Assembly: GCA_021808105.1 (NCBI GenBank)
Contig: JAKBCC010000019.1
Coordinates: 1 to 42,818, forward strand
DNA: 42,818 nucleotides
Direction: 5' to 3'
DNA from: Planctomycetota bacterium
GTDB lineage: Bacteria; Planctomycetota; Phycisphaerae; WQYP01
The position numbers were made by a program, and so were the translations under genes. Each line of letters opens with the position of its first letter. Positions within the stretch are counted from its first letter, which is position 1. Below the pieces are notes generated by a model, which was given only the letters and a program-made list of their open reading frames with translations, had not been told where the DNA came from and searched no databases. This document shows, piece after piece, positions 16,941 to 25,900 of this stretch.

Positions 16941-18134
16941 TCAAGTTCCTTGCTGGAACAACAGCGGCGCGAACGTCGACAAATTTCCCCGCCATACGCG
17001 AAAGGCATGCTGGCCGGGGGTCCATACGGGCGTGAACTTAATGCCTTTGGCCGTCATCCAGGCATCGAGATTATGATTGGCTTTGGCGACAATGGGATCC
17101 TGTTTGCCGCAGGCGATCCACAGCAGTTTAATTCGGGCATTATCGCTTTTATTTAACGTGGGGAAAACACTGGAAAAGTCTGGGCCACTGGTATTGAGAT
17201 ATGAACTCATGCCAATTACCCACGCGAAGCGATTGAGATTATTTAACCCCACCGACAAAGATTCCCCGCCCCCCATGGATAACCCGGCGATTGCGGTCTG
17301 CTCACGATGCGTCTGAATCCGATATTGCCGCGCGATGCGCGGCATGACTTCCGTCAGCAGCGTGGCCTGGAATTTTTTCACATTACTCTGATACAACTGC
17401 TTCTGATTTAACCCCGGCCCGGTGCGGGAAATAACCCGCAAATCTCCGTATCCCAGCGGCATGACCACAATCATTTTCCGGGCTTTTCCCTGCGCAATAA
17501 GATTATCGAGAATAAAATTGGCCCTTCCCACTTTTGTCCAGGCGTCCGCCATATCGCTGTAGCCGTGCAGCAGATAAAGAACCGGATATTTTTGCGCGTT
17601 ATCACCCTCATATCCCGGCGGGGTATAGACGTAATAATCGCGATTATCACCGACGATTTTAGAATGGTAAAAATGCCGGTGCACCACACCGTGCGGCACG
17701 TTGCAATCCTGCCAGAGCGACGGCGGATTGCCGGGAATAAGAACCATGCTGGCGGAATAAAACAGGTTCGGCTTCGCCCAGGGATTCAGCGGATCCAGCA
17801 CCCGTGCACCGTCCACGGAAAACGCGTATGTATATATTTCCGGTGCCAATGGCCCGACAGTAACGGCCCACATGCCCTTGGCATTTTTCTTCAGAGGGGC
17901 TGCCGACACTCCGCCCATTTCCAGAATAACCGATTTTGCCTTGGCGTCCTGAAACAGAAATGTCACGCGACGATCCGCATGGACCAGTGGCGAAACCGGC
18001 AATTGATTCCAGGATACCGCAGCACGAGCCAACCGGGCGGAGCCGCTGGCCAGAACACCTGCGGCCAAGGCAAGCTGCATCGTAAATTCTCTTCGGTTTA
18101 CCTGGGGCAATGTGATTTCAGATTCTCGCTGCAT
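16941..18134 (-). CDS. Exported esterase of the XynZ/Fes-like type
   Basis: 397-residue alpha/beta hydrolase of the esterase-D family, probably cutting ester-linked substituents such as feruloyl or acetyl groups from plant or algal polysaccharides. The N-terminus has a Tat-type signal (NRREFTMQLALAAGVLASGS), then an E-set/CBM48-like beta domain (about 45-125: VTFLFQDAKAKSVILEM), then the hydrolase: LYLLHGYSD, nucleophile Ser286 in GLSMGGGES, Asp346 in CGKQDPIV and His376 in PGQHAFRVW. ATG 18134 follows GAGGAG at seven bases; an in-frame ATG at 18203 would add 23 residues ahead of the Tat signal and has less support. It faces the prepilin-like gene tail to tail. The hydrolase fold is clear; the substrate is inferred. 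Confidence 0.9.
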   Translation of the reverse strand: MQRESEITLPQVNRREFTMQLALAAGVLASGSARLARAAVSWNQLPVSPLVHADRRVTFLFQDAKAKSVILEMGGVSAAPLKKNAKGMWAVTVGPLAPEIYTYAFSVDGARVLDPLNPWAKPNLFYSASMVLIPGNPPSLWQDCNVPHGVVHRHFYHSKIVGDNRDYYVYTPPGYEGDNAQKYPVLYLLHGYSDMADAWTKVGRANFILDNLIAQGKARKMIVVMPLGYGDLRVISRTGPGLNQKQLYQSNVKKFQATLLTEVMPRIARQYRIQTHREQTAIAGLSMGGGESLSVGLNNLNRFAWVIGMSSYLNTSGPDFSSVFPTLNKSDNARIKLLWIACGKQDPIVAKANHNLDAWMTAKGIKFTPVWTPGQHAFRVWRGNLSTFAPLLFQQGT

Positions 18135-18300
18135 GATTACTCCTCGCGTGTAAGACTGTGGGAAACAATGTCGACCAGGTGGCGCTGGCTTCAGGATCTC
18201 CATGAACGCTACGTAAATATACTACCGCAATACAAGTTTGAATAGGTCCAAATTCCCGCCGCAGAATCCCGGCACCGAATCAATCCTATATCTGGGAATG

Positions 18301-18729
18301 CTACGTGCCGGGAGACCGCGCGTTACGCCGATGAATAACAATCCATATCACCAGCACCACCGCTCCCAATAATCCCCCACAATACGACATCAGATGGGCG
18401 CAGAAATCCGTCATTTCCCGCCGCGCTACAAACAATTTTGAATCCGCCTGCCACGCGTGATAACCCCAGATTCCCCCCGCCACAGCCATCAAGGCCATGG
18501 CACCAAATACCAGCAGCAACGGCTTAAATAAATCGCGAGCTGAAATGCGGGAACCACGACCCGCCTGCGCTGCAATGGCAATCATTGTCCCCAGAACTGT
18601 AGCCAGAGGTACCGTTGCCACGGTCCCCCACGCAAACGCCAGAACCGTGGGATCGGAGCTGTGAAAAATCGCCGGATAACCCAAATCCGGATGATCAACA
18701 TTGAACATAAGAGTGGCGGCCGCCGACAC
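18301..18729 (-). CDS. Small membrane protein of unknown function, N-terminus uncertain
   Basis: Up to 142 residues with three hydrophobic segments (about 30-52, 69-88, 110-132) and a basic C-terminus (HRRNARSPGT). A conserved-looking stretch, NVDHPDLGYPAIFHSSDPTV, precedes the first clear segment. I do not recognise a named family. Two starts are possible: GTG 18729 and ATG 18708. Neither has a good ribosome site, and the bases just upstream belong to a dispersed repeat (18717-18779) whose flank also supplies the first few codons. The original N-terminus may have been replaced or cut by repeat insertion. It lies downstream of the AAA+ gene on the same strand, 250 bases away. Confidence 0.6.
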   Translation of the reverse strand: MSAAATLMFNVDHPDLGYPAIFHSSDPTVLAFAWGTVATVPLATVLGTMIAIAAQAGRGSRISARDLFKPLLLVFGAMALMAVAGGIWGYHAWQADSKLFVARREMTDFCAHLMSYCGGLLGAVVLVIWIVIHRRNARSPGT

Positions 18730-18779
18730 GGAAGGCCCGGCGTTTATCCGCGTAATCCGCGAAATCCGCGGTTTTTTTT
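18717..18779 (-). repeat. CCGCGGATT / GCGGATAAACG repeat, copy
   Basis: On the minus strand: a run of A, CCGCGGATTTCGCGG, ATTACGCGGATAAACG, then CGGGCCTTCCGTGTCGGCGG. The same order occurs at 18911-18967 and, shortened, at 12246-12310. The repeat runs into the possible start of the 18301-18729 gene. Confidence 0.75.
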
Positions 18780-18910
18780 ATAGTTCATTTTGGATTGCAT
18801 TTCCCTTGGCGGGGTTCAGGCACATTCCGAAGCCTTGTGCGGTCCAGCGGTACGAAGCTTGAAGAATTCTTGCGCTTGTTGCCACGAGCCGATCATAATC
18901 CGATAGGCGA

Positions 18911-18967
18911 CGGCGAATGAAAGCCCGTCGTTTATCCCCGTAATCCGCGTAATCCGCGGTTTTTCTT
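18911..18967 (-). repeat. CCGCGGATT / GGATAAACG repeat, second copy
   Basis: On the minus strand: AAAAACCGCGGATTACGCGG, ATTACGGGGATAAACGACGG, then GCTTTCATTCGCCGTCGCC. With the copy at 18717-18779 it brackets about 130 bases that contain no gene; the two copies are in direct orientation, 188 bases apart. Confidence 0.75.
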
Positions 18968-18979
18968 TCCGGCCTACGC

Positions 18980-20401
18980 TCATTTCCGAAAAAATGTTTT
19001 TCCCGGCAGATTCACTTTGCTTAAGCGGTTATTCACATACAACCCTTCCAGAATAAATTCGCCGGCACTTACCAGCGCTGCCGGATCATCCGGGGACATA
19101 TCCAATTTGCCGGCCATGCGAGCCGCGGCGGCTTTCAGGCCTTTGATATGCGCGTAATTTTCCAGCATAGTGGCGGTGGAAACCTCATCACCCACCTGCA
19201 GCGTTAAGCCTCCCTTGAATTGCAGGCAAATGTCATCAAAGGCATCCAACTCGCCCTGCCGGCTGAAGACCAGTTTCACCGCTTCGCCGATCAGAGATGT
19301 CACGAGTTTATCTTCCGCCGATTCGCCTTCCGCCAGCATGAGTTCAATTTTTCCGCGGCAACTGGCATGGATAAACGGCAGATCATCCGTCCGGGCAACA
19401 ACTGCGTTTTCCCCATGAACAATGCCGCGACGTTCGGCAGAGCTGACCAGATTTTCTGAATTGGTGATGGAGCACCGAACGCTTACGCCGCTGGCCTGAT
19501 TGATATGCGGACTGTGGCGTGCCAGGCGGACAAATTCCTCCAGAATTTCGTGCATATAAAGCGGAATCGTCACCTTGATGCCGCTGTCGCGTTCCAGCCA
19601 CGCATTTTCCCGCGTTATTTTAATTGCTTCCCCAATGGTATGCGGATAATGCGTTCGCACCACCGTGCCGATACGGTCTTTCAACGGGGTGACAATGCGG
19701 CCGCGATTGGTGTAATCTTCAGGGTTGGCGGAAAATACCATGCACAGGTCCAAATCCAGGCGAATGGGGTAACCGCGAATCTGCACATCACGCTCTTCCA
19801 GCACATTGAAAAGCCCGACTTGAATTTTAGGGGCCAGATCAGGCAGCTCGTTCATGGCAAATATGCCGCGGTTGCAGCGCGGAATTAAGCCAAAGTGCAT
19901 GGTGCTTTCATCAGATAAATAGCGTCCCTGCGCATGGCGCACCAGATCAATTTCTCCGATCAAATCAGCGATCGTCACATCCGGTGTGGCCAGTTTTTCA
20001 TGGTAACGATTGCTGCGATGCACCCATTCTATCGCGGCCTCATCGCCTTGCTCGGCGATGATCTTTTTTCCGGTAGCTAAATGCGGATCCAGCGGATCAT
20101 CCGGAATTTCACACGCGGCAAGAACCGGAATCCAGGGATCCAGTAAATCCGGCAGCATACGCAAAAGCCGCGTTTTGGCCTGCCCGCGCAGTCCCAGAAA
20201 CAGCATGTCATGCCGACTCAAAAGGCCATTCACCATTTCTGGAATAACCGTTTCGCGATAGCCTACAATACCGGGGAATAACGGTTTACCGCTGCGCAGA
20301 GCAGCAATGACATTACGCCGCAGTTCGTCTTTGACCGAACAGGGTTGATACGACATTTTTTTTAATTCAGCTACGGTACGCGCGGCAGGGGCATTGGCCA
20401 T
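18980..20401 (-). CDS. AAA+ ATPase of the ChlI/MoxR-like group
   Basis: 473-residue AAA+ ATPase related to magnesium-chelatase I subunits and MoxR proteins, which act as chaperone-like motors, usually with a VWA-domain partner. The Walker A variant is GLRGQAKTR (residues 70-78). The Walker B position reads GIFAMNELPDL near residue 182, with Asn in place of the usual Asp before the catalytic Glu. Sensor and arginine-finger regions follow (SANPEDYTNRG, TPLKDRIGTVVRTHYP). The C-terminal third is helical. The start was chosen at ATG 20401 because TGAGGA lies five bases before it; GTG and ATG codons at 20416 and 20413 precede that ribosome site. No VWA gene is adjacent. Annotation systems often call this family a sigma-54-interacting protein, but I see no sigma-54 contact loop (GAFTGA). 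Confidence 0.8.
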   Translation of the reverse strand: MANAPAARTVAELKKMSYQPCSVKDELRRNVIAALRSGKPLFPGIVGYRETVIPEMVNGLLSRHDMLFLGLRGQAKTRLLRMLPDLLDPWIPVLAACEIPDDPLDPHLATGKKIIAEQGDEAAIEWVHRSNRYHEKLATPDVTIADLIGEIDLVRHAQGRYLSDESTMHFGLIPRCNRGIFAMNELPDLAPKIQVGLFNVLEERDVQIRGYPIRLDLDLCMVFSANPEDYTNRGRIVTPLKDRIGTVVRTHYPHTIGEAIKITRENAWLERDSGIKVTIPLYMHEILEEFVRLARHSPHINQASGVSVRCSITNSENLVSSAERRGIVHGENAVVARTDDLPFIHASCRGKIELMLAEGESAEDKLVTSLIGEAVKLVFSRQGELDAFDDICLQFKGGLTLQVGDEVSTATMLENYAHIKGLKAAAARMAGKLDMSPDDPAALVSAGEFILEGLYVNNRLSKVNLPGKTFFRK

Positions 20402-20585
20402 GTTTATCCTCATCACGTTCTACAATACGAATGTACGTTCTGCCAGCGACAATCCGTCACGCATCGGTGGCAGTCGGTATTGGTTCATTTCTCCAATACA
20501 CTCAAGATGGTAGCGCCGAGAGGGCGGAGAATCAATGGCGGAAATATCCGGCGGCTGGAAAAGTTAAGCTGCGGCCGGTCGGCAC

Positions 20586-21266
20586 TTAAATAATATTGAT
20601 GGCCCGACCGGCAATTAATACCACAATGCCCAGAGAAATAATGGCCTGCAACATCGTCAACAGTTTCGCCCAGCGGGAAAGTACGGGCGTATCGGTTGGG
20701 GAGAAAGCGGTGCTGGTGGTGAAGGCGACGAACAAATAATCCAAAAAAAGCGGCGACCAGGATGGATCGCTGTTTTTCATGGTCATTTGCGGAAACAAAA
20801 AACACCCCGTTTGATAATGGCCGCGCGATGCCCGCGCGTGCGGCCCCCCGCCATCAAGCCGCCAGTACCAGAAGGCGAAAATCAAGACATTAATCATCCA
20901 AAGCACGCCCGCCGCCATGAGCATCTGTACCGGCGCATCATGATGCCGAGGCAAATCCCGCACCAGTGTCATTAGCGAATAACCCGAAAACAGCGTAATA
21001 ATCGCTGCGGAAATGTGGCCACATACGTGGCTTGGGAAAAAGCGTTGCTGCAACCTGAAAATAATCAGTGGGATCAGCACCGCGGTAACAATAATCAACA
21101 GCAGCCAGCGCGGACCCAACGTCATGGCCGCCGGCAATAACATGTACAATCCACAGGTTGCCCAGGTGGCCAGCAGCGGGACAGAAAGCGGCTCCGTCCT
21201 GACCTGTCCCCCGCCCGCGTGCGGCGTGGCCGCGACATCATGCTTGGATGTTGGCATCTGATTCAT
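20586..21266 (-). CDS. DUF1345-like integral membrane protein
   Basis: 226 residues with about six hydrophobic segments. The C-terminal block WSPLFLDYLFVAFTTSTAF, then SPTDTPVLSRWAKLLTMLQA and a final GRAINII, fits the DUF1345 group of predicted membrane proteins, some of which look like two-helix ion channels without a selectivity filter. I see no potassium-filter motif. ATG 21266 is preferred because the protein then begins with a short polar tail before the first membrane segment; the frame is open to 21377 without family-like sequence. A TATACT hexamer 10-16 bases upstream could be its -10 element, but no matching -35 is seen. Function unknown. Confidence 0.65.
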   Translation of the reverse strand: MNQMPTSKHDVAATPHAGGGQVRTEPLSVPLLATWATCGLYMLLPAAMTLGPRWLLLIIVTAVLIPLIIFRLQQRFFPSHVCGHISAAIITLFSGYSLMTLVRDLPRHHDAPVQMLMAAGVLWMINVLIFAFWYWRLDGGGPHARASRGHYQTGCFLFPQMTMKNSDPSWSPLFLDYLFVAFTTSTAFSPTDTPVLSRWAKLLTMLQAIISLGIVVLIAGRAINII

Positions 21267-21372
21267 ACGGGTAGTATACCGCCAAAACATGATGGGCACG
21301 GAGTCGGACGGGCAGCGATTTTGGAATCGGCATAGCCAGGCAGGAGAGCGGAATTTAACCACCCCGGCATTT

Positions 21373-21630
21373 CGCATTCACCGGTCACGCATGTTGTCAG
21401 CTCAATGCTGCAGTGTTGAGTTCTCCGCGAAATGTGATTTCATAACAAGGTGCTCTTGGATACGTCGCAATCGGCACAGCACCCGCCGCCCCCAGTGCGC
21501 GAGAAAAAGGTGTCAGGTACCTTTTTCAAATAAAAAGGTACCTGACACCTTTTTTATGGCACCATTTTTCCGCATTCAGCCGCCACGTGCGTCCTTCGCT
21601 CAATGCGGCAGCATTGAGTTCGCGGCGGAA
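21373..21630. repeat. Pair of ~59-nt direct repeats flanking a GGTGTCAGGTACC palindrome
   Basis: Copy A (21373-21432) and copy B (21571-21630) both run CGCATTCA ... GCTCAATGC, GCAG, TTGAGTTC ... GCG-AA with scattered differences. Copy B contains the perfect hairpin CTCAATGC-ggca-GCATTGAG and overlaps the last codons and stop of the PaaK-like gene. Copy A looks like a diverged duplicate of that gene end. The palindrome at 21504-21554 sits between them. Confidence 0.65.
21504..21554. repeat. Inverted pair of a 23-nt GGTGTCAGGTACC unit
   Basis: The left arm at 21504-21526 (AAAAAGGTGTCAGGTACC plus TTTTT) pairs perfectly with the right arm at 21532-21554 around a 5-base loop. The A-run and T-run flanks would allow it to end transcription in both directions. 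The same unit, with arms in the opposite order, is at 30366-30412. Confidence 0.85.
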
Positions 21631-22946
21631 ATTCGCCGATCAATAAATCGGGAGGGTTTACGAGGGTTGGCAGCGCTTTGCAGTTGGCGGATGGTGGTGC
21701 TGCTGGAAAAGATAATTTTTGGCTGCACTTTTAACAGCGCCCGCACGGTTAACGCCACGCGTTCTCGGATGGCGGAACTGTTTCTTGCCAGGCATACATG
21801 AAGTTCTACACGATCACTTAAATCATGCTCCCGCTGCGCGATAATGGCGTAGTCCCGCACATCGCCAATCCCGTTCAGGCAGTCGGCAATCGCCGAGGGA
21901 AACAAACTCGAACCGCGCACCTTCAGCAACTGCTGCTTCCGGCCTACGATCGGGCCTAAGCGCGGAGTCGTGCGACCACAGGGACATGGATCGGTGTACA
22001 GGGCGGCAATATCGCCGGTGCAAAAGCGTACCAGCGGCATACCCTCCACGCCCAGCGGCGTAACGACTACTTCACCTGGTATGCCGGACGGGACCGGCTC
22101 CCCTTGTTCATTTATTATCTCCACTACCGCCAGCTCTGGATTCAAATGCCCCCCCACACACAATGGCCCCTCGGCGAAGCTGCAGCAGGTTTCGGTACAC
22201 GCATACGTGCTAAGCAGGGGCACCCGCAGATTATCCGCCAGGCGCTGCGCCAGGGCATTGGGACATAGCGCCAGAGTGCGCAAAGGCTCTCCAATACCAA
22301 TGACCGCCTGAATTTTCGGCGCATGGTTGTCGCAACACACCGCACCGCCGGCCCCCGCCAGCAGCGACGGCACGGTGATGACAAACGTCCTGCTTCCGGG
22401 CTGCAGAAGCGATTGCAGCACGTCGATCTGCGCACAATACGCAGCCCCCGCGCGGATGCACGCCGCTCCTAATTTCTGCGCTCCCAGCCAGTACGCCAAA
22501 CCCGCAACAAACATCCGGTCCAGTGCCAGCGCCAGAATCAGCGTGTCGCCCCGGTTTAGCCCGGCAATGTTCAAAGCAACTGCCTCATTTTCCGCCAGGC
22601 GCTGCAAATCCGCTTCCGTCAGGGGGACACGCAGAGGCTTACCCATAGTACCGGACGTCGTCACCCACTCGCGCACATGTTGATTCGCGCAAGCAAATGC
22701 CGCCTCGCCCGCTGCGGCCAACTGATCTTTATACGTCAGCGGAAATTCGACAAGATGGTCCAGCGATTTTATAGTTTTAGCCAACCGCCCGGCATAGAAG
22801 GCCGACTTGCCCGCGTGGTTAATATGCCCGCGCAGGGCCTTGATCTGCATGGCCTGCCAGCGTTTTACCGGCCAGAATAAATGCTTGCCGACCTGACTCG
22901 CATGGCTTCTGCCTACTGTATCACCTGATAGGCGTTTATTTATCAC
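21600..22946 (-). CDS. PaaK-like adenylating enzyme (AMP-dependent ligase)
   Basis: About 448 residues of the phenylacetate-CoA ligase/F390 synthetase branch of the ANL superfamily; it would activate an aromatic or other carboxylate as an acyl-AMP for transfer to CoA or a carrier. The nucleotide loop is TTSGTMGKPLRVP; later blocks are STYACTETCCSFAEG, VRFCTGDIAAL, the branch-typical DPCPCGRTTPRLG and GRKQQLLKVRGSSLFPSAI. I chose GTG 22946, which has AGGA six bases before it; GTG 22967 is also in frame. It begins just after the exporter stop (22971) and is the last gene of the LolA-exporter group. The final residues (SAANSMLPH) are encoded by a repeated hairpin sequence. The substrate is unknown; the context suggests a precursor of the exported lipid or pigment. 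Confidence 0.85.
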   Translation of the reverse strand: MINKRLSGDTVGRSHASQVGKHLFWPVKRWQAMQIKALRGHINHAGKSAFYAGRLAKTIKSLDHLVEFPLTYKDQLAAAGEAAFACANQHVREWVTTSGTMGKPLRVPLTEADLQRLAENEAVALNIAGLNRGDTLILALALDRMFVAGLAYWLGAQKLGAACIRAGAAYCAQIDVLQSLLQPGSRTFVITVPSLLAGAGGAVCCDNHAPKIQAVIGIGEPLRTLALCPNALAQRLADNLRVPLLSTYACTETCCSFAEGPLCVGGHLNPELAVVEIINEQGEPVPSGIPGEVVVTPLGVEGMPLVRFCTGDIAALYTDPCPCGRTTPRLGPIVGRKQQLLKVRGSSLFPSAIADCLNGIGDVRDYAIIAQREHDLSDRVELHVCLARNSSAIRERVALTVRALLKVQPKIIFSSSTTIRQLQSAANPRKPSRFIDRRISAANSMLPH

Positions 22947-22970
22947 AGAGTGTCCTGAATAGTACACGTG

Positions 22971-25900
22971 TCATTGTGCATCAAAGTTTATAGTCAACAG
23001 CAGGCAATGGCCAGCATCCCAGATCAGTATTTCGTGCGGAACATGGCGGTCATGATAATGACGATATTGGATTTCGATGTTCTCATGCGAATTCCGGATA
23101 CGGCAGACGCGCAACGTTCCAGCCGGCCCGGCAAATAAATACCGTGTATGATCACGCGTTCCAGAAAGCAGATGTTTGCGGCGGTGAAAGTTTTTTAACG
23201 GCAACGCCGCTGCCGCCGGCAGACGCAGCGCTGATGCGACATCCATTGCAATATGCCGCGCGAGAGCTTTGGGAAACGCTGCGGAAGTGTGCAGCACCTG
23301 GCTCGCGTTGCCTGTAACACGCACATCGCACAACAGGGTTCCAAATTCCGACGCACAGGTTACGCGCAGCGTGCCCGGGGATTTACCCTTTATTCTTCCG
23401 ATCATGCTTACGCGATGGCCGTGCCAGTTTAACGCCGCAAAAAATTGCCGATCCCATTGTCGGGGGAATTTGGCCAGGGCATGGCGCGCGGCAGCGGTGG
23501 TTGGCGGAGGAGCCATCGGAGGGCGATACGCCTGCGGCGGCGGCACACTGCAACACCCTCCCAGCAGGCCTACCAGTAGAATCGCCATGGCCAGCAGTAC
23601 GATGGTTCGCCAGACATTTAATACCATCAGGTAAATCCGCCTCTTCGTCGGTGCTGTCGGTGGATTAAGCACAATTCTAACCAGCGGCCCTACCACAAAA
23701 TAACTCGCCAGATAGCCGCCCAGAATTCCCGCGGTCAATGTTATTCCAATCCAATGCAGCACCGGATGACCTGCCAGAATCATAGCCGCCGTTCCCAGAA
23801 TGGTCGTGGCAGCGCACAGAAATGTCGCGGAATTGCGATTTTGTATCATGGCACCGCCGGGCCCCAGAGACGGATCACTGGACGCATAAATGCCATAATC
23901 CACCGCAACGCCCATGGTGAAAAGTATCGGCACCAGACAAAGAAGGTTTAAGCCGCCGCCCCACCACTGCGCTACACCCAGCAACCAGATAAAGCCAATC
24001 GCCAGGGAAAGTGCGGCGATAGCCGCAACGTCCAGCCGCCGAAAATAGATCCACATGGGAATTAAAATAAACAGTATCACCCAGGGGAACAAGCGCTTGG
24101 CTTCTAACTGAGCATGATGCGATGCATTCAGATAGAGCACCTGCCCGCAAATGATGGAAACGCCGGGAACATCATGCCGCACGTCCGCGGCCCATCGGGT
24201 GGCCAGCGCCGGAGGCAGCGCTGCATTAAGCTGCACGGTCGAAGAAATGGAAATGTCATGCGGGCCAATAGCGACCACGCCGGGAAACAGCGTTGCCGGT
24301 GATTCCTGTAACCGCTGCAACGCCGATGCGGTACCCAATGGCGATTGCCAGGACTTGAGTGCGGAATCAAAAGCACCGGCACGCAAGCCATTCGCGATAG
24401 CAGCTTCCGCCAGAAGCGCCTGAGCGTGAACCATCTGTTCAGGCGTAAAAAACGCCCGCCATGCGGCTAACCGCCTTTGCGCGGTTTGTGTATCGGGAAG
24501 AATTGCCGATGCGGTGGTGTATCCCGCAATCAATCGCTTCGCTTGCAGCACCTTAAGCAAATGATCTAACGTGTGCAGTTGAGCTAGCGCCCGATCCGCG
24601 GACACTTGATGAATCGTAATCACCCCTGATTGCCGCAAGTGCCCCCATACGGCCGAAAATTTGGCTTCGTCATGCTTGAGTGCCACCGAGGAACCATCCA
24701 AGGATTGCCCGTTGGCGGTATAATCCACGGCGATCGCCCGGCTTCCCAGCCACAGCGTCATGAGAATAAATGCCGATGTTGCGATGAGCTTGAGCAATCC
24801 GGGATGGAACCATTGATTCAAGCTGCGCGACAAGGACCGCGGATTTCGCGGATCATGCGGATTACCAGAGGGCGTTGCCCGGTTGTTCGGGCCATTAGCC
24901 GCCACATCCGCCCCTTCGGATTCCGGTGCGATCTCATCATTTAACGATGCGTTCCGCGCTTTGGTTGGCAAGCAATCACCGCGAATTCTTTTATCCGCGC
25001 TATCCGCGTAATCCGCGGTCCGGCAAACCCAAGGCCCAAGATACGCCGGTAAAACTATAAATGTCACCAGCCAGATACACCCGGTGGCGCTGGCAATAAA
25101 GAGTCCCAACGTCTGTAACCCCGTGGCGGAACTCTCGGCCAACGCGCCGTAACCCGTCATGCTGGTACATACACTCATGGATATGGGTCCAACTAAATCC
25201 CTTGCGGATAAAGCGGGCATATCGGTTTGATACTGGCCCGCCTGTTTTACGCGCCGCTGTAATGCCGCAATAAGTTGAATGCCGTAATCGGTCGTCGAGC
25301 CGCAGAGTAACCCATCAAATCCCAGCACGATTAACGGAATATGCAGGTGGAATAAGCCCGCTATGCCCATGGCCGCACCCAGACCAACTATCGGCGGAAT
25401 CATGCACAGAACCACCGAACCCATGCGACGGAAATACCAGGCGATAACCCCGGCCACCAGCAGCGATCCGACAATTGAAATCATTTTCAAATCATGCTTC
25501 ACCAACCGCTGATTTTCTACAAAATTGCGATAAGGTCCCACGATCCACACGCGCAAAGCGGGCATGTGTTTTTCTACTGATGCAATTGCACTGCGAATCG
25601 CGGTGAGCATTTTCTCAGAAGCGGCGACATTTTCCGGCCTGAAAGGCGGAACCAGAATCATCATCGCATGTCGGCCATTGGCGCTAACCAGCAGTGGACC
25701 GGAAAAATGCGCCCCCGCCCCTGCATGAACGGATTTAAATTGTGAAACCAGCAATTGCCGCATATCCAGGGGATCAGCCTGCAATTGTGCGGCAACAATC
25801 TGCCCGGCGGGTCCCGCCATTTTCTGCACTTGCCTGTGAAAATAGTGATCCAGCCACCGTGCTGACAACCGCCGGCGAAGGGTATTAAATTGCTGATGCG

